Below, in pieces: positions 32,206-40,570 of a DNA stretch of 64,000 nt. The notes below the pieces were generated by a model. That model searched no databases and was not told where the DNA came from. It saw nothing but the letters and a program-made list of their open reading frames with translations. The DNA comes from Neoakkermansia glycaniphila (GTDB lineage: Bacteria; Verrucomicrobiota; Verrucomicrobiia; Verrucomicrobiales; Akkermansiaceae): positions 62,001 through 126,000 of the forward strand of contig NZ_LIGX01000041.1 in NCBI RefSeq assembly GCF_001683795.1, in the 5' to 3' direction. Made by a program: the position numbers and the translations under genes. Within the stretch, counting starts at the first letter, position 1. Each line of letters begins with the position of its first letter.

Positions 32206-33363
32206 TCAGGCATCGTATTTGCCCGCGCGGAAGTTGTCGATGAGTTCGATGAATTCGCCGAAGAAGTAGTCGGCGTCTTTCGGGCCGGGTGCGGCTTCGG
32301 GGTGGTATTGCACGCTGAAGACGGGGTAGGTCTTGTGGCGGATGCCTTCGACGGTGCCGTCGTTGAGGTTGCGGTGGGTGACTTCCACATCGTCGGGCAG
32401 GGAGGCATCGTCAACGGCGAAGCCGTGGTTCTGGGAGGTGATGGCTACCTTGCCGGAGCGGAGGTCCTTGACGGGCTGGTTGCCGCCTCGGTGGCCGAAC
32501 TTGAGTTTGAATGTTTTGGCTCCGAAGGCGTGCGCGAGGATCTGGTGGCCGAGGCAGATGCCGAAGATGGGCAGTTTGCCGAGCATGGCGCGGATCTGTT
32601 CGTGGATGGCGGTGAGGGCGGCGGGGTCGCCGGGGCCGTTGGAGAGGAAGAGTCCGTCCGGCTTGGCGGCAAGGATTTCCTCGGCGGTGGCGTTGGCGTT
32701 GACGACGGTGACGTCGAATCCGGCCTGGCGGAGGCAACGGAGGATGTTGCGCTTGATGCCGAAGTCGTAGGCGATGATGCGGTACTGGACGGGGGGCAGT
32801 TCGGCGTAGTTGGTTTCGTCACCGGCGGAGGGGTTCGGAAGTTTCCACGCGCGGGATTCTCCTTCCCAGTGGTAGGTTTCCGGCGTGCTGACTTCGCGGA
32901 CGAAGTCGCTGCCTTCCATCGGTGCGGAGTTGCGGGCCGCTTCGACGGCTGCTGCGGCGTCAAGCTCGGTGGTGAGGCAGGCGCGCATAGCTCCGCGGGA
33001 GCGGAGGATTTTGGTGAGTTTGCGGGTGTCGATGCCTTCGATGCCGGGGATGCCGTGGCGCTTCATCCATGGGGAGAGCGCTTCATTGGCCCGCCAGCTG
33101 GAATGCAGCCGTGCGAGTTCGCCGATGACGAAGCCGCGGACGTGTGGCTGGGAGGATTCGTTGTCTTCCTCGCAGATGCCGTAGTTGCCGATCAGGGGGT
33201 AGGTCATGGCGACGATCTGTCCTCGATAGGACGGGTCGGTCAGGACTTCCTGATAGCCGGACATGGAGGTGTTGAAACACGCCTCGCCCGTGCAGGTGCC
33301 GGGGGCGCCGAAGGATTGACCTTCAAAGATAGTGCCGTCTTCCAGTGCAAGAATTGCTTTCAT
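32206..33363 (-). CDS. carA: Carbamoyl-phosphate synthase small subunit
   Basis: 385 residues. The N-terminal CarA domain (ALEDGTIFEGQSFGAPGTCTGEACFNTSMSGYQEVLTDPSY) is followed by a class I glutamine amidotransferase with the nucleophile Cys in FGICLGHQILAHAFG and the His-Glu pair in QYHPEAAPGP. It releases ammonia from glutamine for CarB. Unusually, carB is not downstream: it lies about 4 kb away on the opposite strand (37326), and purA follows instead. A good promoter precedes the gene with a leader of about 14 bases and no Shine-Dalgarno sequence. Confidence 0.97.
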   Translation of the reverse strand: MKAILALEDGTIFEGQSFGAPGTCTGEACFNTSMSGYQEVLTDPSYRGQIVAMTYPLIGNYGICEEDNESSQPHVRGFVIGELARLHSSWRANEALSPWMKRHGIPGIEGIDTRKLTKILRSRGAMRACLTTELDAAAAVEAARNSAPMEGSDFVREVSTPETYHWEGESRAWKLPNPSAGDETNYAELPPVQYRIIAYDFGIKRNILRCLRQAGFDVTVVNANATAEEILAAKPDGLFLSNGPGDPAALTAIHEQIRAMLGKLPIFGICLGHQILAHAFGAKTFKLKFGHRGGNQPVKDLRSGKVAITSQNHGFAVDDASLPDDVEVTHRNLNDGTVEGIRHKTYPVFSVQYHPEAAPGPKDADYFFGEFIELIDNFRAGKYDA

Positions 33364-33384
33364 TCCAAAGTGATGAGCCGCGGG

Positions 33385-33413
33385 AGTATAGCGGAAGCGG
33401 AGGGCTTTGGCAA
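33385..33413 (-). promoter_or_regulatory. Promoter of carA-purA
   Basis: Minus strand TTGCCA (33413-33408) - 17 bases - TATACT (33390-33385), 21 bases before ATG 33363. Confidence 0.75.
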
Positions 33414-33590
33414 GTCAATCTTTTTGAAGTCGTGCGGTTTTGGTGCGGCGTGTGTCAGTATCGGCAGTCCCTGCTTGATTTCGTCGCGTCTTCCGTGCAT
33501 ACTTCCGATATGGGGAACCTGCCTGTGAACGAAATGGCATAAGGCGGTGTCAAACCCTGACAAGCTTAACCAATCAACCGTTCATTCATT

Positions 33591-33935
33591 ATGGAAACAG
33601 AAAACAATACGGACAAGAAGGGCTTCGGCGAAGCCGTGCATTCCATTGCTTCCGCAGTGGCTCCCGAGCATGCCGACGAAGCTGCCGGTCGTTTCATTCA
33701 GGCTCGCCGCTATGCAGCCGAGAAGGTGAATCAGCTCCGCCGCGCCGCCGCCTCGAAGGTGGATTACGTCCGCCAGCATGCCGTGGCCGGATGGAACGGC
33801 ACTTGCGACAAGGCCAAGGATCTGCACCACGCCGGTGAAGAATACGTGCGCGCCAATCCGACGAAGGCGACGCTGATTACGCTCGGCGTAGGCTTTATCC
33901 TCGGCGCGATCATCGGCCGCTCCTGCCGCCGATAA
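33591..33935 (+). CDS. YqjD/ElaB-like membrane-anchored small protein
   Basis: 114 residues. An amphipathic helical region (about 10-85, rich in Ala, Lys and Glu) is followed by EEYVRANPTKATLITLGVGFILGAIIGRSCRR, the hallmark C-terminus of the DUF883 (ElaB/YqjD) family: a short amphipathic stretch, then one membrane helix. E. coli YqjD is a membrane-anchored ribosome-binding protein of stationary phase. It is the first of three genes arranged like E. coli yqjD-yqjE-yqjK. The start ATG 33591 is preceded by AT-rich sequence without a Shine-Dalgarno motif; a CTGACA element at 33557 may be part of its promoter. Function in this organism is inferred. Confidence 0.75.
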   Translation: METENNTDKKGFGEAVHSIASAVAPEHADEAAGRFIQARRYAAEKVNQLRRAAASKVDYVRQHAVAGWNGTCDKAKDLHHAGEEYVRANPTKATLITLGVGFILGAIIGRSCRR

Positions 33936-33956
33936 CCGGAGCTCCGGCGATTTTCC

Positions 33957-33992
33957 GCCTTTCCTTTCCGATGAGGGGAAAGGCTGATTTTC
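33957..33992 (+). terminator. Hairpin between the YqjD-like and YqjE-like genes
   Basis: Stem GCCTTTCC (33957-33964) / GGAAAGGC (33977-33984) followed by TGATTTTCTT. It lies inside the gap of a likely operon and may attenuate the two downstream genes. A 12-base palindrome CCGGAGCTCCGG sits just before it (33936-33947). Confidence 0.5.
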
Positions 33993-34025
33993 TTCCCGGC
34001 CTTACGACGCAGACCCATCAGGCGC

Positions 34026-34454
34026 ATGTTTTCGTTTTTCCGACGTTCCTCCGAGGAATCCGCTCCTCCCAAGCCCGGCTGGAAAGCCCGTGCGGGATTC
34101 ATTGCCCGTGCGGCGGTGGTTCATGTGGGCGCGCTTTCGTCGCTGTTCGTTCTGGAGCTGGGAGAGTATGCCCGGCAGGCGAGGAAGTGTGCCGTGCTGG
34201 CAGTGGTAGCGGCGTTTTTGCTGGTGGTCGGCTATGTGTCGTTCTGCGTGTGCGCCGTGCTGTGGCTCGGCCCGGAGATCGGCTATGTGCCTTGCCTGGC
34301 CTTGTTGGGCGGCGCCCATCTGGTGGCCGGGCTGGTTGTGCTGGGGTGCGCGGTGCGGCAGAAGCCGGGCCCGCTGCTCCGCGATACGTGTGAAGAACTC
34401 AAGACCGATTACGAATGTCTCAGGATGATGATCGAAGAAAACAGGAAGTCCTGA
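34026..34454 (+). CDS. YqjE-like phage-holin-superfamily membrane protein
   Basis: 142 residues. A basic, Phe/Ser-rich N-terminus is followed by a helix (VVHVGALSSLFVLELGEYARQ), then two adjacent membrane segments (CAVLAVVAAFLLVVGYVSFCVCAVLWLG and CLALLGGAHLVAGLVVLGCAV). The tail (RDTCEELKTDYECLRMM) is charged and cytosolic. This is the layout of YqjE (DUF1469, putative actinobacterial holin-X/holin superfamily III). In the YqjD-E-K module it is thought to be a membrane partner of YqjD; no enzymatic role is known. The stop overlaps the next start (TGATG), so translation of the two is coupled. Confidence 0.7.
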   Translation: MFSFFRRSSEESAPPKPGWKARAGFIARAAVVHVGALSSLFVLELGEYARQARKCAVLAVVAAFLLVVGYVSFCVCAVLWLGPEIGYVPCLALLGGAHLVAGLVVLGCAVRQKPGPLLRDTCEELKTDYECLRMMIEENRKS

Positions 34455-34747
34455 TGCGTGTGGCTTCCTCCCGTCTGGATATTCTGGACGGTATGGAGGA
34501 GATGATTGATTACACGCGCCAGCGGTTTTCCTGGGTGCATTCATTGCCGGAGTGGTCCCGCAAGACGGAATCCGCCGCGATCGGTGCGGCTGCCTTGGGC
34601 GGTCTCTGGTCGTTTTTCCGGAGGCGTTCGCCGAAGAGGAGCGAGGCTCCGAAGCGCAGGGGCATGGGCATCGTTTCCAAGGTGCTCGTCGGCCTGCTGG
34701 TTCCCGTGCTCAGGGATGTGGTGGTCAAGAAGCTGGGTTCCAAGTGA
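34454..34747 (+). CDS. YqjK-like small protein
   Basis: 97 residues from ATG 34454, which overlaps the YqjE-like stop by one base. A helical N-terminal half (RVASSRLDILDGMEEMIDYTRQRF) precedes a weak hydrophobic segment (SAAIGAAALGGLWSFFRRR), a basic linker and a second hydrophobic stretch (VSKVLVGLLVPVLRDVVVKKL). Identity with E. coli YqjK is not provable by eye; position third in a yqjDEK-like module and similar size are the main arguments. No catalytic motif. Alternative view: a small membrane-associated protein unique to this lineage. Confidence 0.6.
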   Translation: MRVASSRLDILDGMEEMIDYTRQRFSWVHSLPEWSRKTESAAIGAAALGGLWSFFRRRSPKRSEAPKRRGMGIVSKVLVGLLVPVLRDVVVKKLGSK

Positions 34748-34803
34748 CGTGGATCTTTTCCGGCATGGGGCCGGAGTTTGAGAGGTTCCGGCAGGGCCGG
34801 GGT

Positions 34804-34830
34804 GCCGCCTGTTTGGCGGCGTGAGGTTTT
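34804..34830 (+). terminator. Weak terminator after the YqjDEK-like trio
   Basis: Stem GCCGCC (34804-34809) / GGCGGC (34815-34820), loop TGTTT, then GTGAGGTTTT. It lies 56 bases after the stop. Confidence 0.4.
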
Positions 34831-34833
34831 GGG

Positions 34834-34862
34834 TTGACTTCGTAGGCCGGTGCCTGCATGAT
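34834..34862 (+). promoter_or_regulatory. Candidate promoter of the lipoprotein-like gene at 34874
   Basis: TTGACT (34834) - 17 bases - CATGAT (34857). The ATG at 34865 would be only two bases from the -10 box, whereas 34874 is 11 bases away, favouring 34874 (or 34880) as the start. Confidence 0.45.
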
Positions 34863-34873
34863 GCATGTACCCT

Positions 34874-35749
34874 ATGACGATGTTGAATTTGATTGTTGCC
34901 CGGCGGCAGTTGCTGCTGTCCGGTGCGTGTGCGGCGGTTGCGTTCGTATATTCTTCTTGCCGGACGCAGGATGTGAAGCCCTCTTCCGGTGCAATGCCCG
35001 TAGAGGCGCCTGCTTCCCCTGTGCCGTTGATTCGCGGATGTAAGGCGGATTCTGCACTTGGGCGGCTGCTGGCTTCCATTCCGAAGGAGCCGGGCGAGGG
35101 AGAGGCGGTGGAGCTGAGCGATGGGCAGATGGCGGCAAGGGATGCGGAGTTGCGATCGGTTCTCATGGCGTTGCCGCCGTATGAGCTGCATGAAGGTTCG
35201 GTGGAGGAGTTTCGGCGGGATGTGGATGCCGGTGTGGTGCGGTTCCGGAGGGATGGCGCTCCGTGGCTTGATTGGCCCGGAGATGGTTCGCGTCCCGAAT
35301 TTCGTGCGCTGCTGGAGAATGGAGGGAAGAGGCTCCGGGTTTTGTTTTTTTATCAGGGGCTTGAGAATGTTTTCGGTACCGGCGAGCAAGTGTATGAGTG
35401 GAAGAGCGGAGCGTGGAAGCCGGTATCGTACGTTGACAGGACTTATACTGTGCCTGATGGGAAAATCCCCGGAGATAAGGCGGATAAGGTGCAGGGGCGG
35501 CTGTCGGTTGTGGGGCCGCATCCTTACAGTTGCCTGTTGCAAGGCGAGTCAGGCGACCGTTATCTGGATTGGAATAGTGTTTTTTTGTCCGGCGTGTTGG
35601 AGAAAATGCGGAGGCCGGATGGAAGTTATGCCCCTGCGTGGGTGCATGTGCAGGTGAAGCCTGTCGGGCTTTCGAGTTCGGCAGGGTGGCGTATTGTGAA
35701 GGCGTACGGGTGTTCCACGGAGAAGGATCGTCCCCGCTGGTTCCGGTAA
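34874..35749 (+). CDS. Exported, possibly lipid-modified protein of unknown function
   Basis: 291 residues from ATG 34874; in-frame ATGs lie at 34865 and 34880. The N-terminus (VARRQLLLSGACAAVAFVYSSC) has an Arg pair, a hydrophobic core and a Cys, so it may be a lipoprotein or a Tat-type substrate. The remainder is soluble and mixed alpha/beta, with LRVLFFYQGLENVFGTGEQVYEW and HVQVKPVGLSSSAGWRIVKAYG as its clearest strands. I do not recognise the family and see no catalytic motif. A candidate promoter precedes it, and it converges with zupT (21 bases between the ends), so it forms its own unit. Confidence 0.6.
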   Translation: MTMLNLIVARRQLLLSGACAAVAFVYSSCRTQDVKPSSGAMPVEAPASPVPLIRGCKADSALGRLLASIPKEPGEGEAVELSDGQMAARDAELRSVLMALPPYELHEGSVEEFRRDVDAGVVRFRRDGAPWLDWPGDGSRPEFRALLENGGKRLRVLFFYQGLENVFGTGEQVYEWKSGAWKPVSYVDRTYTVPDGKIPGDKADKVQGRLSVVGPHPYSCLLQGESGDRYLDWNSVFLSGVLEKMRRPDGSYAPAWVHVQVKPVGLSSSAGWRIVKAYGCSTEKDRPRWFR

Positions 35750-35770
35750 GGTTTCGGCTGGATGGGGTTA

Positions 35771-36592
35771 TCAGGCCAGAATGACGGCCATGAGGAGCAT
35801 GCCTGCGATGATGCCGTAGATGGAGAGATGGTGGTGCCCCCAGCGCTCGGCCATGGGGAGGAGTTCGTCGAAGGAGATGTATACCATGATGCCTGCGACG
35901 GCGGCGAAGAGGACGGCCATCATGGTGGCCGAGAGGAAGGGGAGGAGGAAGAGGATGGCGAGACCTGCGCCGATGGGTTCGGTGAGGCCGGAGAGGAAGG
36001 CGTACCAGAAGGCTTTTTTGCGGCTGCCCGTGCCGTAGTAGAGAGGGAGGGCTACGGCGATGCCTTCGGGGATGTTGTGAATGGCGACGGCGAGGGCGAC
36101 GGAGATGCCGAGCGAGGGGGAACCCATGGCGGTGGTGAGGGTGGCGATGCCTTCGGGGAAGTTGTGGATGGCGATGGCGAGCGCGAAGAGGGTACCGGAG
36201 CGTTTGACGTTGGCCGTGGAGAATTCGCCTGAGATTTTGGAGGATTTGAGTTCTTCCGCGCTGACGTATTCGTGCGGGTTTTCGTCGGCGGGTACGAGTT
36301 TGTCGATCAGGGCGGCGACGCCCATGCCACCGAAGAAGGTGGCGATGGTGTACCATGAGCCGGGGGACGTGCCGTGCGCTTCGACGAAGGTTGTTTTGGA
36401 GAGCTGGAGAAGTTCGACGAAGGAGATGTAGACCATGACCCCGGCGGAGAAGCCGAGGGAGAAGGTGAGCATTTTGGTGTCGGTGCGCTTGACGAAGAAG
36501 GCGATGGCTGCGCCGATGCCGGTGGCGAGGCCTGCGAGCAGGGAGAGGGTGAAGGCGAAACCGAGGTCGGAGGCTGTCCAGTCGTAATTCAT
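35771..36592 (-). CDS. zupT: ZIP-family zinc transporter
   Basis: 273 residues with about eight membrane helices. The metal-path motifs of ZupT are seen twice: AIAIHNFPEGIATLTTA and AVAIHNIPEGIAVALPL, where His, Asn, Pro and Glu line the transport channel. FVELLQLS and SFDELLPMAERWGHHH flank them. ZupT imports zinc and other divalent cations through the inner membrane. The start overlaps the stop of the L,D-transpeptidase gene by four bases (ATGA), so both are expressed from the promoter at 37063. Zinc is the usual substrate; iron or manganese transport is possible. Confidence 0.93.
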   Translation of the reverse strand: MNYDWTASDLGFAFTLSLLAGLATGIGAAIAFFVKRTDTKMLTFSLGFSAGVMVYISFVELLQLSKTTFVEAHGTSPGSWYTIATFFGGMGVAALIDKLVPADENPHEYVSAEELKSSKISGEFSTANVKRSGTLFALAIAIHNFPEGIATLTTAMGSPSLGISVALAVAIHNIPEGIAVALPLYYGTGSRKKAFWYAFLSGLTEPIGAGLAILFLLPFLSATMMAVLFAAVAGIMVYISFDELLPMAERWGHHHLSIYGIIAGMLLMAVILA

Positions 36593-37056
36593 GGGAGGAT
36601 GTGTACGGGCATGCCTTCGCAGGCGAGGTCGAAGAGGCGTACCATGTCCGCCGGGTGCAGGCGAATGCAGCCGTGGGAGCGCGGCTGGCCGAGGTGTTGC
36701 GTGTCGTTGGTGCCGTGGATGTAGATGTAGCGGCTCCAGGTGTTGGCGTTGTCAGTGTCGAGCCCGCGGAGCCGGAGGATGCGGCTGAGGATGCAGTCGT
36801 CCTGTTCGGTCATGCCGAGGGGGACGTCGTGCGGCCATCGGCCTACGGGTTTCCTCGCTTGAAAGATGGTGGAGGGGTGTTCTCCGTCGCCTATTTTTTC
36901 GCCGATGTCGAAGTTGCCGAGAGGGGTGCGCCCGGAGCCTTCTTCGCAGCCCGTGCCGTTGAGTCCCGTGGAGACGGGGGCTTGCAGGAGGGTGTCGCCA
37001 TGGTCGTCCAGGAGCCGCAATTCCTGTTTGCCGATGGAGATTTCAATGGAAGGCAT
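36589..37056 (-). CDS. L,D-transpeptidase (YkuD domain) without signal peptide
   Basis: 155 residues, almost only the YkuD domain: IEISIGKQELRLLD at the start, SGRTPLGNFDIGEKIGDGE, then the active site YIHGTNDTQHLGQPRSHGCIRL, with His114 and nucleophile Cys130. YkuD enzymes form 3-3 peptidoglycan cross-links or attach proteins to the wall, normally outside the membrane. No signal peptide or membrane helix is visible, although the start at 37056 is well supported by a promoter whose -10 box ends six bases before the ATG. The protein may act in the cytosol on other substrates or use an unusual export route. It overlaps zupT by four bases. Confidence 0.85.
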   Translation of the reverse strand: MPSIEISIGKQELRLLDDHGDTLLQAPVSTGLNGTGCEEGSGRTPLGNFDIGEKIGDGEHPSTIFQARKPVGRWPHDVPLGMTEQDDCILSRILRLRGLDTDNANTWSRYIYIHGTNDTQHLGQPRSHGCIRLHPADMVRLFDLACEGMPVHILP

Positions 37057-37062
37057 GGCGGT

Positions 37063-37091
37063 ATTGTAGTCCAACTTTTTTTCGGATGCAA
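37063..37091 (-). promoter_or_regulatory. Promoter of the L,D-transpeptidase-zupT operon
   Basis: Minus strand TTGCAT (37091-37086) - 17 bases - TACAAT (37068-37063). Six bases separate the -10 box from ATG 37056, which predicts a leaderless mRNA. Confidence 0.75.
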
Positions 37092-37218
37092 GGTTGTTTG
37101 ATGGCGTGCCGGGAAGGTTTCTGCGGGTATGGTCGTCGTTCCCGGCGGATTTATGGTTGGGTGGTGGCTGCGGGTGAGTCGGGAGGTTCCGTTTTTTTTC
37201 TGTTGGGGCATTGCTTTC

Positions 37219-37247
37219 TTGACTTTCGGGTGTTGAGTCGGTAGCCT
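37219..37247 (+). promoter_or_regulatory. Candidate promoter of carB
   Basis: TTGACT (37219) - 17 bases - TAGCCT (37242), giving a leader of roughly 70 bases. Divergent from the promoter at 37063. The only long leader among the promoters seen in this window. Confidence 0.5.
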
Positions 37248-37325
37248 TTGTGCGGACGCGCGGCCGGGCTTTGTGGCGCCGTGTTGCGGGGCCTGCGACT
37301 TCATCATTTACGCATTTATACATAT

Positions 37326-40300
37326 ATGGCAAAGAGAGACGATATCAAGAAGGTGCTTATCATCGGTTCCGGTCCGATTGTGATCGGGCAGGCCTGTGAG
37401 TTCGACTATTCGGGGACGCAGGCCTGCAAGGCTTTGCGCGCCCAGGGTTATGAAGTCGTGCTGGTGAATTCGAACCCGGCGACGATTATGACCGACCCCT
37501 CCATGGCGGACAGGACGTATATCGAGCCCCTGACCGTGGATCGCGTGACGGCGGTGATCGACCGCGAACGCCCCGATGCACTGCTGCCGAATCTCGGCGG
37601 ACAGACGGCCCTGAATCTTGCTTCGTCTCTGCATGAACAGGGTATTCTCGAACAGTTTGGAGTGAGGGTGATCGGCGTGGATCTGGATGCGATCGCCCGC
37701 GGTGAAGATCGTATCATTTTCAAGGAAACGATGAATCAGATCGGCGTGCCTGTAGCGAAGTCCGAGCCGATTTATACGGTGGAGGAAGCCGAGAAGGTGG
37801 CGGACGAGATGGGTTATCCCGTGGTGCTTCGCCCCGCCTATACGATGGGCGGCACAGGCGGCGGCATCGTGTTCAATGTGGAGGAGCTTCGCGAGGTGGT
37901 CGCCCGCGGCATTGCCGCTTCGCTGATCAACCAGGTGTTGGTGGAAGAGTGCGCCCTCGGCTGGGAAGAGCTTGAGCTGGAAGTGGTGCGCGATTCGAAG
38001 GGGCAGAAGATTACGGTTTGCTATATCGAGAATGTGGATCCGATGGGCGTGCATACGGGCGACAGTTTCTGCGTGGCTCCGATGCTGACGGTGCCGAAGG
38101 AGCTGCAGGAGCGTTTGCAGGATTATTCCTACCGCATTCTGGAAGCCATCGGCGTGACGGGCGGTACGAATGTGCAGTTTGCCCATAACCGCGAGGACGA
38201 TCGTGTGATCGTGATTGAGATCAATCCCCGTACGTCACGTTCTTCGGCTCTCGCTTCGAAGGCGACGGGCTTCCCGATCGCTTCCGTTTCGACACTGCTC
38301 GCATCGGGCGTGACGATGGATGAGCTGCCTTACTGGCGCAAGGGTACTCTCGAGAAGTACGAGCCGTGGGGCGATTATGTGGTGGTGAAGTTCGCCCGCT
38401 GGGCGTTCGAGAAGTTCCCGAAGGCGAAGGATAAGCTGGGTACGCAGATGAAGGCGGTGGGCGAAGTGATGTCCATCGGCAAGGATTTCAAGGAAGCGTT
38501 CCAGAAGGCGGTGCGTTCTCTGGAAGTGGGCCGCTGCGGCCTCGGCCGCGATAAGAAGCTGGAAGCGAAGTCCACAGCAGAGCTGAAGGAAGCGATCGCG
38601 ACGGCGAACAGTCTGCGCTTTTTCCAGATTTACGAGCTGTTGCGCCGCGGCGTGACGGTGGCGGATGTGGTGCGCCTGACGGCGGTGACTCCGTATTTCA
38701 TCGAGGAGATGAAGGAGCTGGCCGATTTCGATAATACGCTGGACGGCGTGAAGTGGGCCGATCTTTCGGATGAGAAGCTGGTGCAGGCGAAGAAGCTCGG
38801 TTTCTCCGACAAGTATCTGGCGAAGGTTTTCGAGGTGACGGAGAAGGATATCCGCACGCGCCGCATTGCGATGAATCTGGTGGCTTCCTATCAGGTGGTG
38901 CCGGTGAGCGGCGTGGAGAATGCCGAGTATTACTATTCGACCTATAACGGCGCTCCCGATGCCGTGAAGGTGAGCGATAAGAAGAAGATCATGATTCTCG
39001 GCGGCGGTCCGAACCGTATCGGCCAGGGGATCGAGTTCGACTATACGTGCGTGCATGCGGCGTTCGCGTTGCGCGATGCAGGTTACGAGTCGATCATGAT
39101 CAACTGCAATCCCGAGACGGTTTCGACGGACTACGATACGGCGAACAAGCTGTATTTCGAGCCGGTGACGGTGGAAGACGTGCTGACGATTTACGAGAAG
39201 GAGAAGCCGGAAGGTGTGATCGTGCAGTTCGGCGGCCAGACTCCTCTGAATATCGCGCAGGAGCTGAAGGATGCCGGCGTGAAGATTCTCGGTACGCAGC
39301 CGGAAGGTATCCGCCTGGCGGAAGACCGCGAGTATTTCCGTGAGCGCATGATCTCGCTCGATATTCCGCAGCCCGAGAGCGGCACGGCCCGTTCTCTGGA
39401 AGAAGCCGTGGAGCTGGGCCGCAAGATCGGTTATCCGGTGATGGTGCGTCCGTCGTTCGTGCTGGGCGGCCGCGGTATGGAAGTGATTTACGATGAGGAA
39501 AACCTCATGCGCTATGGCCGCGAGGCGATTCAGGTGAGCCCGGATTTCCCGATGCTGATCGATCGTTTCCTCGACCACGCGATCGAAGCCGAAGTGGATG
39601 CGCTGTCCGACGGCAAGGATACGTTCGTGGCGACGGTGATGGAGCATATCGAGCTGGCAGGTATTCACTCTGGTGACTCGGCCTGTGCGATTCCCCCGGT
39701 TTCCCTGCCCGAGAAGCATGTGAAGACGATGGAAGCCTATGCTTCCGCCATTGCGAAGGATTTCAAGGTGGACGGTATTCTGAATGTGCAGTTCGCCGTG
39801 TGCGAAGACAAGGTGTACATCATCGAGGCGAATCCGCGCGCTTCCCGTACGGTGCCGATCGTGGCTAAGGTGACGGGTATTCCGCTCGCCCGCTATGCGA
39901 CGATGCTGATGCTCGGAGCTTCGCTGGAAAGCCTCGGTATCGAGCGCCCGGTGACGAGGTTCGTCGGCGTGAAGGAAGCCGTGTTCCCGTTCAATATGTT
40001 CCCGGAAGTGGATCCGGTGCTCGGACCGGAGATGCGCGCTACGGGCGAAGTGATGGGCGTGAGCGACAATTTCGGCATGGCCTATTTCAAGGCGCAGGAA
40101 GCCGCCGGCTCGAAGCTGCCCCTCGGCGGTACGGTGCTGTTGACGGTTTCCCCCCGCGACAAGGAGGAGCTGGAGCCGATCGCCCGCGATTTCGTGGAGC
40201 TGGGCTTCAAGCTGGTGGCGACGGAAGGTACGGCCAAGCTGCTGAACGGTCTCGGCATTCCCGCCGTGGAGGTGAAGAAGCTGCATGAAGGCCGCCCGAA

Positions 40301-40520
40301 CCTTGGCGATATGATTTGCAATCAGGAGATCGATCTGGTGATCAATACGCCGATCGGTCGTGAGGGCAAGATCGACGATTCCTATATCCGCATGACGTCC
40401 ATCCGCCACAAGGTGCCGTATATGACGACGATGGCCGCCGCGAAGGCGACGATCGCGGGTATCCGGGCCGCGCAGGCCGGGAAGGTGACTCCGAAGTGCC
40501 TGCAGGAATACCACGGTTAA
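37326..40520 (+). CDS. carB: Carbamoyl-phosphate synthase large subunit
   Basis: 1064 residues, the normal length. Two homologous ATP-grasp halves: IGSGPIVIGQACEFDYSGTQACKAL and its repeat LGGGPNRIGQGIEFDYTCVHAAFAL; RPAYTMGGTGGG and RPSFVLGGRGMEV; EINPRTSRSSALASKATGFP and EANPRASRTVPIVAKVTGIP. The last 140 residues are the MGS-like allosteric domain (FKLVATEGTAKLLNGLG, DLVINTPIGREG). It makes carbamoyl phosphate from bicarbonate, ammonia (from CarA) and two ATP for pyrimidine and arginine synthesis. carA is encoded 4 kb away on the opposite strand. ATG 37326 begins MAKRDDIKKV as is typical; no Shine-Dalgarno sequence. Confidence 0.98.
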   Translation: MAKRDDIKKVLIIGSGPIVIGQACEFDYSGTQACKALRAQGYEVVLVNSNPATIMTDPSMADRTYIEPLTVDRVTAVIDRERPDALLPNLGGQTALNLASSLHEQGILEQFGVRVIGVDLDAIARGEDRIIFKETMNQIGVPVAKSEPIYTVEEAEKVADEMGYPVVLRPAYTMGGTGGGIVFNVEELREVVARGIAASLINQVLVEECALGWEELELEVVRDSKGQKITVCYIENVDPMGVHTGDSFCVAPMLTVPKELQERLQDYSYRILEAIGVTGGTNVQFAHNREDDRVIVIEINPRTSRSSALASKATGFPIASVSTLLASGVTMDELPYWRKGTLEKYEPWGDYVVVKFARWAFEKFPKAKDKLGTQMKAVGEVMSIGKDFKEAFQKAVRSLEVGRCGLGRDKKLEAKSTAELKEAIATANSLRFFQIYELLRRGVTVADVVRLTAVTPYFIEEMKELADFDNTLDGVKWADLSDEKLVQAKKLGFSDKYLAKVFEVTEKDIRTRRIAMNLVASYQVVPVSGVENAEYYYSTYNGAPDAVKVSDKKKIMILGGGPNRIGQGIEFDYTCVHAAFALRDAGYESIMINCNPETVSTDYDTANKLYFEPVTVEDVLTIYEKEKPEGVIVQFGGQTPLNIAQELKDAGVKILGTQPEGIRLAEDREYFRERMISLDIPQPESGTARSLEEAVELGRKIGYPVMVRPSFVLGGRGMEVIYDEENLMRYGREAIQVSPDFPMLIDRFLDHAIEAEVDALSDGKDTFVATVMEHIELAGIHSGDSACAIPPVSLPEKHVKTMEAYASAIAKDFKVDGILNVQFAVCEDKVYIIEANPRASRTVPIVAKVTGIPLARYATMLMLGASLESLGIERPVTRFVGVKEAVFPFNMFPEVDPVLGPEMRATGEVMGVSDNFGMAYFKAQEAAGSKLPLGGTVLLTVSPRDKEELEPIARDFVELGFKLVATEGTAKLLNGLGIPAVEVKKLHEGRPNLGDMICNQEIDLVINTPIGREGKIDDSYIRMTSIRHKVPYMTTMAAAKATIAGIRAAQAGKVTPKCLQEYHG

Positions 40521-40526
40521 GGTTTC

Positions 40527-40560
40527 AAGGGGGAGCGGGCAAGTCCTGCTCCCCTTTTTC
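40527..40560 (+). terminator. Terminator of carB
   Basis: A stem of about 13 bp (40527-40539 with 40545-40557), including G-T pairs, is followed by a TTTTT run reaching 40559. It ends 11 bases before the next gene, so that gene needs read-through or a hidden promoter. Confidence 0.85.
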
Positions 40561-40570
40561 ATTTGATGCC

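Noticed and set aside
33936..33947. Perfect 12-base palindrome CCGGAGCTCCGG, considered as an operator
   Set aside because: It lies just after a stop codon, not near a promoter, and similar G+C palindromes are expected by chance; kept only as a note beside the hairpin.
38235..40562. A 775-codon minus-strand frame opposite carB
   Set aside because: Shadow of carB; His/Arg-rich with no domain, and it crosses the carB terminator.
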